A stretch of DNA of 40,883 bases from Podochytrium sp. JEL0797 (taxonomy: Eukaryota > Chytridiomycota > Chytridiomycetes > Chytridiales > Chytriomycetaceae), in the NCBI GenBank assembly GCA_027596195.1, contig JADGJG010000118.1, positions 1 through 40,883 of the forward strand, read 5' to 3'. The translations under genes were made by a program, and so were the position numbers. Below the pieces are notes generated by a model that was given only the letters and a program-made list of their open reading frames with translations, searched no databases and had not been told where the DNA came from. Below, piece by piece: positions 34,867-40,883 of the stretch (position 1 is the first letter of the stretch; each line of letters starts with the position of its first letter).

Positions 34867-37800
34867 CTACGTGAAAAACATAGTTCCTTGCAACCGCTGC
34901 GCCACCTGGGGCAACTGCCTGGCTCCACCGCCTTTTGAATGATTTCTCGATCCGGCACCTTTGTTCAAAAGAAACACATGCGCACTGTCAAAAAAACTGA
35001 TTCCAAGATGTAAACACGACGAGAACCCACTCACCAAAGACAAAACTCCCCGAATTCACTGAAGATCCAAATTTACTGCTATTGCTACCACTCCCATACT
35101 GCTGATAACTATATAACCCAGCACTCGACAAGGCGGGACTACTGAGGGGTGGCGGGAGACCCGGTCCGAAGGGCATGATGTGCATCTCTGCGGGACTGTT
35201 GACAAGGGTGTTGGAGAACCCAAGCCCGCCCAGGGCTGGAGAACTCGTTTGGAATAAAACATGGGTCCCCCAAGGACTGTTCTTGGGGAATGGGTCCAAT
35301 GAGGGACTTGCAGAGGCACTCGTGCGTTGCTGGGGATTCCAGGAGGGTGTGTTGCTTGCGCTCTTCTCGGCGACGGAAACATAGCATCGCGCCCGGGCGG
35401 CTACAAGGTGGGCATAGTAGGCTGGTGGGACAATGCTGACGGCTCTGGTGCTGTTGATAAAACGCGTTAAAGAACCAGCAAAATCAGAAAAACAACAACT
35501 TTACCTTCTCGCAAAATTGTAACACAAGCGGTACGTAATCTCTTGCAGCATGTCCGCCGAGAAGCTGTTGTCATCTTGAATGACATGATAGTGCGCAGAT
35601 TTGCTCGTGCCTTGCATCCCAGGGTGCGAGTTCAAGAAAAAGTCAAACTCGAACGGATGTGTCACGCCTGCGAAAAGAAAGAACAATATTAGGCTCGCTC
35701 TCCCCTCCCCAAAATTGCATAAACTCGCAAAGGAACATACCTGAATCAACAACCGTCCCCGCCAAAATATTACCCTTCGCGTCCGACTCCCCCGCCTCCC
35801 TCCTGAGCGGAAAGAACCGAGCATGGTGTCTCTTGTTGACCACCAAAAATGTCACCTTGGCATCCCCAACCCCGAGTGAAATACACGCGCGTCGCACCGC
35901 AGCCACTTCTTCCACCAACACGTCTTTGAACTGCGCCTCGCTCACTCCCCCGTCGCGGTAAAATATGATCCGCAATGGATAGCATGCGTTGCGTTGGCGA
36001 AATTGTTCAAACACGTCGCGCGTCATGGATTCGAGGTCCGAAATGAGATCGCCGCGTGTGTGTTGAAGACGGACCGAAGAGCGATATTCGCAATAACTGC
36101 AGGAAACGGTCGGTTCATCGAAAACGCTGAAATAGAAACTGAAATCGCCACTTACTTCTGATCCACAGTCCCAACAACAGCGGCAATGGAACTCGGGTCT
36201 GCCGAACTGTACTGCGGATGCGTCACGTCAGCGCCCATAATCATGGTCGGCACGTTCACGAGTCCCAAGCCTCCCAACTCGTGCACGGGATCAATAAAGC
36301 TGTTGATTCCGCCGAGCTTTGCGTTGATTTTCATGGCAAGATTTTGCGAATACGACGGTTTGGTCGTCAGCACGTGCTTCCCAATCACGCATTGCGTCAT
36401 GAGCCCGAGGTCTGTTTCGGCAACCTTTTTGACTTGTTCGTAAACCTGTTGACAGAACACAACCCGTAAAAAACGCGTAAGTTGCAAGATTCGCGCGACT
36501 ATCAAAGCATCGAAAGACGAACCGTATTCTTTTGTGCCAAAATGCAAATCACGAGTTGCGCCATGTTTCCAGTCGCTGCATTCCCCCCACACCCACCGTA
36601 CCCTCCTCCGCCCAACCCAGGGTATCCAACCATCCCGCCAACACTCGTCCCAGCATGAAATCCACAACCCCCCACACCACTGGCAGCCAAATCGTCAAAC
36701 TCCCACACATTTTCGCCTCCACCGCTGCCACCAACCTTCATCACCGCCCTCTCATTCGCGACCCGCAACGTTGCTTCTACAGTCTCCGAACTCATTCTCC
36801 CACCCCCAGAAACCATGGGTGCATACACAACCACATCTGCCATTCTGCGTTCACAGACCTCCATCCCCATCGCGCAACACGCGGACAAAATCTGCGTCAC
36901 AAACGCATTCACGACATGCAGCGGGAACGTTGTGGGATCCCCAAACACGGCAACGGACCACGTCGACAGTGTTGCAGGGGACGCAAAGCGTAGAGAGCGG
37001 CCGATGCGCCAGGTTCCGTCGGTTGGGGTGATGGTTTCGCGATAAGGAATTCGGTTGGCGGCGGTTATGGTTGTAGGGCTTGGGCCAAAAGTAAGTGGAG
37101 GGGGTGGGAGGATGCGGGCTTCTAGTATCGACATGTTCTGGTTGATGCGGACACCCCATGAGGCGAGGAGGGGGTCCGCGTGAAGGGTTCCCGTGCCGTG
37201 GAGTTGTCTGGAATCAAAAGGTTCTGCTTGAGATTCTCACAAACGCGTCGTTGAACAATGAGCTCTTACCTCATTCCATCGATAACTCTCTCCTTCCGAT
37301 ACTCGGGCAACACAGCCGTCAATTTCACGATATCCGCCAACTGCTGATCATTCAACTTTCCCACATGCCTCTGATTCCGACTCACAAAACACACCTCCAT
37401 CGGCAACACAATATCCCCTTTCGTCCCACAAACGATGCAAGGCAACCACGGATACTGCAGCTCGATCCCATACCGCTCGGCAAAGTAATTCGCCAAGGGC
37501 ACAATCTGTTTGACGCGTCCTTCGCCCGTGCCCGTCACAATCAGCGTTTGCGACCCAGGCTTGTCAAACAGGGCCTTGATTTTGTATCGTTTGCGGCCTG
37601 TTGCGCGGTACGAAATTTCGATTGTCACGTCGCGCAGGAACCGCTCGAGACGTTTGCGTTCGTGTGGGTCCATGAGGTGCGGGCGGGCAACGTCGACGTG
37701 GGGCTTGTTGAAGAATTTGGCGACCGTGTCCAGCAATGGGCCTATGCGTTTTGTCGATTGAAGTGGTGAGATGCGTGATTGTGGTATGGGAAAACACGAA

Positions 37801-38884
37801 CCAGAACTATAGAAGCTTGTAGCTGAAACGTCCAAATTCAGCTGAACCTGTCCAAAGCAGGGCTTTACACTCTGATACCAGCCTTGATGAACCGTCAACG
37901 CGTTCGCTATCGGAGTGTTGTGGATTTCGCTATAAAATGATCCTCCACCGCGACCAATGGTTGTGAAATAGGAAGATGGACAATTTCGGAGGAGGACTTC
38001 AAGCACGGCGAGGGCTTCTCGAGGCGGGGAAGGGGTAGAAGAGTCGTTGGAGAGGAGTTTTCCCGCGTTGTAGAGATTCAGAGTGGACATTTGTATTTCG
38101 GAGGTTTTTTTGATGCAGATAATGAATTTTTGGATCCTGGGTAAGAAGCAAAAGGTTAGGCAAGGGCGAAAGTGCGAGTGATTAGTGAGTGAATTCGTCC
38201 CGCCAAGGCACCCAAATGGCGCAGCAACATCCAAACAAGAGAAGTTTCAACACACTGACCTCTTCCTTCCAGCGTCTTCGTCAATCAGATCCACAGGGCA
38301 TTGTATTTCGTCATTCGTAAAAGGCAGCCGCGTCGGGGAATACACTTTTGCAAAGTTTAATGGCGGAATCATCCAACACAAAAGCACGCATACATACGGT
38401 TCTTTGAGCCATCATAAATAGCATTCCACACCCATCCACCCAGGTTGAGAGATTGGCTGTTGCGCATGAGCAAATCTCGAAACGCGTCCACGACGCGCCT
38501 GTTGACTTTGGTGACGGTATCGGGAAATACTCTGACGTCATACATGCACACGGTGAGACTGCTCGGCACGTGTATTCCGTAAAAGTTTGTGAGGCAGTGG
38601 ATGGGTGTGCCGAACGAGCCACGGCCTGGGTTCACGGGTGGTGTTCCCGAAACGGGGCAGAGGAATGCGCGCGACGGCTGCGGCGAATTTGCGGCGGTTG
38701 TTGCGGCGGTGAGACATGCCGAGTGCGTGGCCGTGTCCGGCGCTGCGCGGGGCAGAAAGCGAATGTCCAGGGGGTCCAGCGCTTCCAGAACACCCGGCGG
38801 TGTCCACGCGGCGGCAAGCGGATTCAGCCGCATTGAGGCGGTGGCTTTGCGCGGCCGGTGCGGGTCGGAGGTGGCGGCGAGCAT
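34867..38884 (-). CDS. AGO: Unit 2 copy of Argonaute
   Basis: Exons 38884-38398, 38344-38260, 38136-37802, 37741-37270, 37207-36523, 36445-36156, 36096-35741, 35667-35505, 35450-35035, 34958-34867, about 1126 residues; no exon indel from unit 1. Catalytic Asp, Asp and His, the Asp at the glutamate-finger position and the MID residues are unchanged. Replacements are scattered: Ala to Thr, Pro to Leu and Val to Ala in the N-terminal region, Val to Met at the edge of PAZ, Leu to Ile, Ser to Arg, several Gly/Arg/Ser/Cys exchanges in the Gly-rich MID insert, Leu to Val, Ser to Thr and Ser to Ala in PIWI, and three in the Ser/Pro-rich C-terminal insert. Both copies look functional. Confidence 0.92.
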
Positions 38885-39059
38885 GGCGCGAAGCGTGTCC
38901 GAAATTTGCAACTTGACTTGCTTTCGTCCAAGCACGGGAAACTAGCAAAAAATGGAAAATAGAAATAGACCGTCTCCTTTTTCTTTCTTCCAACTATAAT
39001 TATTGTTGAATGATCTCTTCCATTAGTCAAAAAATTAGTGCAGAAGATTTTCATGAATC
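38885..39059. promoter_or_regulatory. Unit 2 divergent Argonaute/G alpha promoter
   Basis: Same 175-bp spacing as in unit 1. The CAACTATAATTATTG element is kept, while the next bases differ (GTTCAACGATCTT to GTTGAATGATCTC). Confidence 0.38.
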
Positions 39060-40656
39060 ATGGGTGGCTGCACCTCCAATCCTTCTCCAACCGACGCGTC
39101 TCCTCGATCCGAGAGCAGGAATATTGATCTTCAACTTCAAAGTGAGCGGTCTAAGAAGCTAAAGGAACGCAAGACTGAAGTCAAGATACTTATGCTCGGT
39201 ACGTTAGGTTTTTCGCTGGTTTTTCAATGGTGATCGCTGTTTGACTTGTGCAATCTAGGCGCAGCAGAAACAGGCAAATCAACTATCCTGAAACAGATCC
39301 AGTTCCTATACGGGCGCGAGTTGTCCACCGAAGACCTTCTCCGTTTCAGGAGTCTAGCGTTAAAAAACGCTTCCACCTGCATCCAGGACTTGATCGAGGC
39401 CATGGACTCGCTTCAGATTCCGTACGATTGGGATCCGGCATGCCATTCCTCTGATTGGACCCTGCCTTCCGGGAGCACAAAAGACATTTCAAATTCAGTT
39501 CCAAGCTCGGGCGATTCAACACCAGATGGAATCTACAAATTTCGAAACACAACAATACCGCGCCCGGGGGAAGATTCACCTCATTCTTCCCTTCAACGCG
39601 TGACTCTCCGAAAGGCTCTTCAGGGAATCGAAGATCCTGCAAGCAAACTTGCTGCCTTGCAGTATGCCCGCATTGGTGGGAAAGACAGACAGCTTGGAAA
39701 CGCGCCGTTCGCAGCCAAGTTTTTGGATATGGTGGATTTCAAGCTTGATTATGGGTTTGGCAATCCAGCTCCGCTGCTTGTGTTGGATGCGGTGAAAACA
39801 ATATGGAAAGATCGGGGTATTCAGTACTGTTTTTTCAGAGGTAGCGAGTTTCATTTGATGGATTCTTGCGCATAGTATGTGTTCTTTTTCTGGCCTAAGT
39901 GAGGACTTATTCGACTTTGAATTTTAGCTTGCTGAATAACATTGAACGAATGTATCAACCATTCTACCTACCCACCAAAGAAGACATCCTCTATGCTCGA
40001 GAAGAAACCATGAGTATTACTGAATTTGCATTTTCCTTCAACGCGTCGCTCTTTCGAGTCTTTGACGTGGGCGGACAACGCGGACAACGTCGAAAATGGG
40101 CCTTCATGTTCGAAAACGTACAAGCAATTGTATTCGTTGTGGCGATTAGCGCGTTTGACCAATTCGCGTTGGAAGACGACATGACCAATCGAAGTACGAC
40201 ATTTTTGCATTCCTGCGTCAAAAACTATAAATTCGCTAACCCAATTTTTCGATAGTTGTAGATTCATTCAACCTGTTTGGGTCAATATGCAATCACCCTA
40301 TGTTCAAAAACACTTCCCTGATTTTGTTCATGAACAAAATCGATCTGTTCAAAATCAAGTTGAAAAACAAACGGATTGCTGTTTACTTCAAGAGCTTTGA
40401 AGGTATGTGTGTGTTTGGTGAGTGTTTGTGTGTTTGTGTGTGTGTGCGTTTAATCCAAATCATAAAAACAGGCGAAAACACATATGAAAATGGATGCGAC
40501 TTTTTTGTGAAGCTGTTCCTCGGTAGCAACAAATACAAAAGCAAGCAGATTTTTGTACACTTCACATCAGCCACGGACACTCAACAGATTTCCAAGATTT
40601 TGATATCCGTGAATCGGATTGTGTGTGACGCAAATCTGAAATCATCCAATTTTTGA
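39060..40656 (+). CDS. Unit 2 copy of divergent G alpha
   Basis: Exons 39060-39198, 39259-39874, 39928-40193, 40256-40402, 40472-40656, 450 residues. Differences from unit 1: SST to TSN after the lipidation Cys, Thr to Ala, Lys to Gln, Asn to Lys in the helical domain (TIW(N/K)DRG), Ser to Asn just before switch II, Thr to Asn and Asn to Ser after NKID. P-loop, switch and base-binding motifs and the insert are unchanged. Introns 2 and 4 differ in length; intron 4 has a TG microsatellite. Confidence 0.93.
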
Positions 40657-40883
40657 AAAAAATGGGGGAAGCGAAGTGAGGAATAAACATATATGAGGGA
40701 CTTGGAAGAGGGTGTGCGGGCGCACTTCAGATTCCATTTGGAAATCCACGCTCTTTCCCCTTTCCGCGCATTTGTAAGGGAACGGCGGCAGCAAAAAGGA
40801 AAAGATAAACACCAATCTTGAAAGAGATCAGAGGGGTGGCGATCCCCCCAAAAAACACGCAAGAGGCAAAAAGGACAAAAAAA
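40657..40883. other. G alpha 3' flank ending at the window edge in poly-A
   Basis: Matches 24931-25157 with a few substitutions. On the minus strand an open frame runs in from near the window edge (to 40581), matching the novel tail of the chimeric P450 frame at 24855-25571, as expected if another unit follows. Confidence 0.7.

Overview
The window looks like nuclear DNA of a fungus. Every confident gene is split by short GT-AG introns (about 45-170 nt), and the gene set is eukaryotic: USP-type deubiquitinase, microsomal P450, GT8 glycosyltransferase, two FKBP peptidyl-prolyl isomerases, Cdc42, Argonaute and a heterotrimeric G-protein alpha subunit. A broken plant-like GxIPxxLG leucine-rich-repeat relic and an unusual G alpha would suit an early-diverging zoosporic fungus (chytrid); that placement is inference. 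No tRNA, rRNA, CRISPR array or intact transposon was recognised.

Layout. 1-2958 is decayed DNA: a ~160-bp tandem repeat in about four copies, an unrecognised ORF broken by a single-base frameshift, and an LRR pseudogene. 2959-8156 (minus) is an eight-exon deubiquitinase of the USP4/USP15/Ubp12 type. 8285-9841 (minus) is a three-exon P450.

From inside the first exon of that P450 (9426/9431) to the end of the window, the sequence is two head-to-tail copies of a ~15.7-kb segment: unit 1 to 25160, unit 2 from 25161 to 40883. Each unit carries, in order: the P450 promoter and 5' end with a 20-bp palindrome centred on TGACGTCA; a possible 52-codon gene; a low-complexity RE/RD- and Pro/Gln-rich protein; a GT8 glycosyltransferase; an FKBP with a mitochondrial-type leader; a secretory FKBP; Cdc42 (minus); Argonaute (minus); and G alpha (plus), divergent from Argonaute across ~175 bp. 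The copies differ by eye at roughly one or two bases per hundred, except that the first ~1.2 kb shows no difference. Cdc42 and the first FKBP are identical in protein; the others carry scattered replacements. In unit 2 the secretory FKBP has a one-base splice-acceptor shift predicted to truncate it, and the P450 is only a 5' fragment fused at the junction to antisense G alpha sequence.

The window stops inside the poly-A tract that forms the unit junction, so further copies may follow, or this may be an assembly break. Divergent alleles joined in tandem by the assembler are a serious alternative. If real, the duplication doubles a set of signalling and RNA-silencing genes (Cdc42, G alpha, Argonaute) together.
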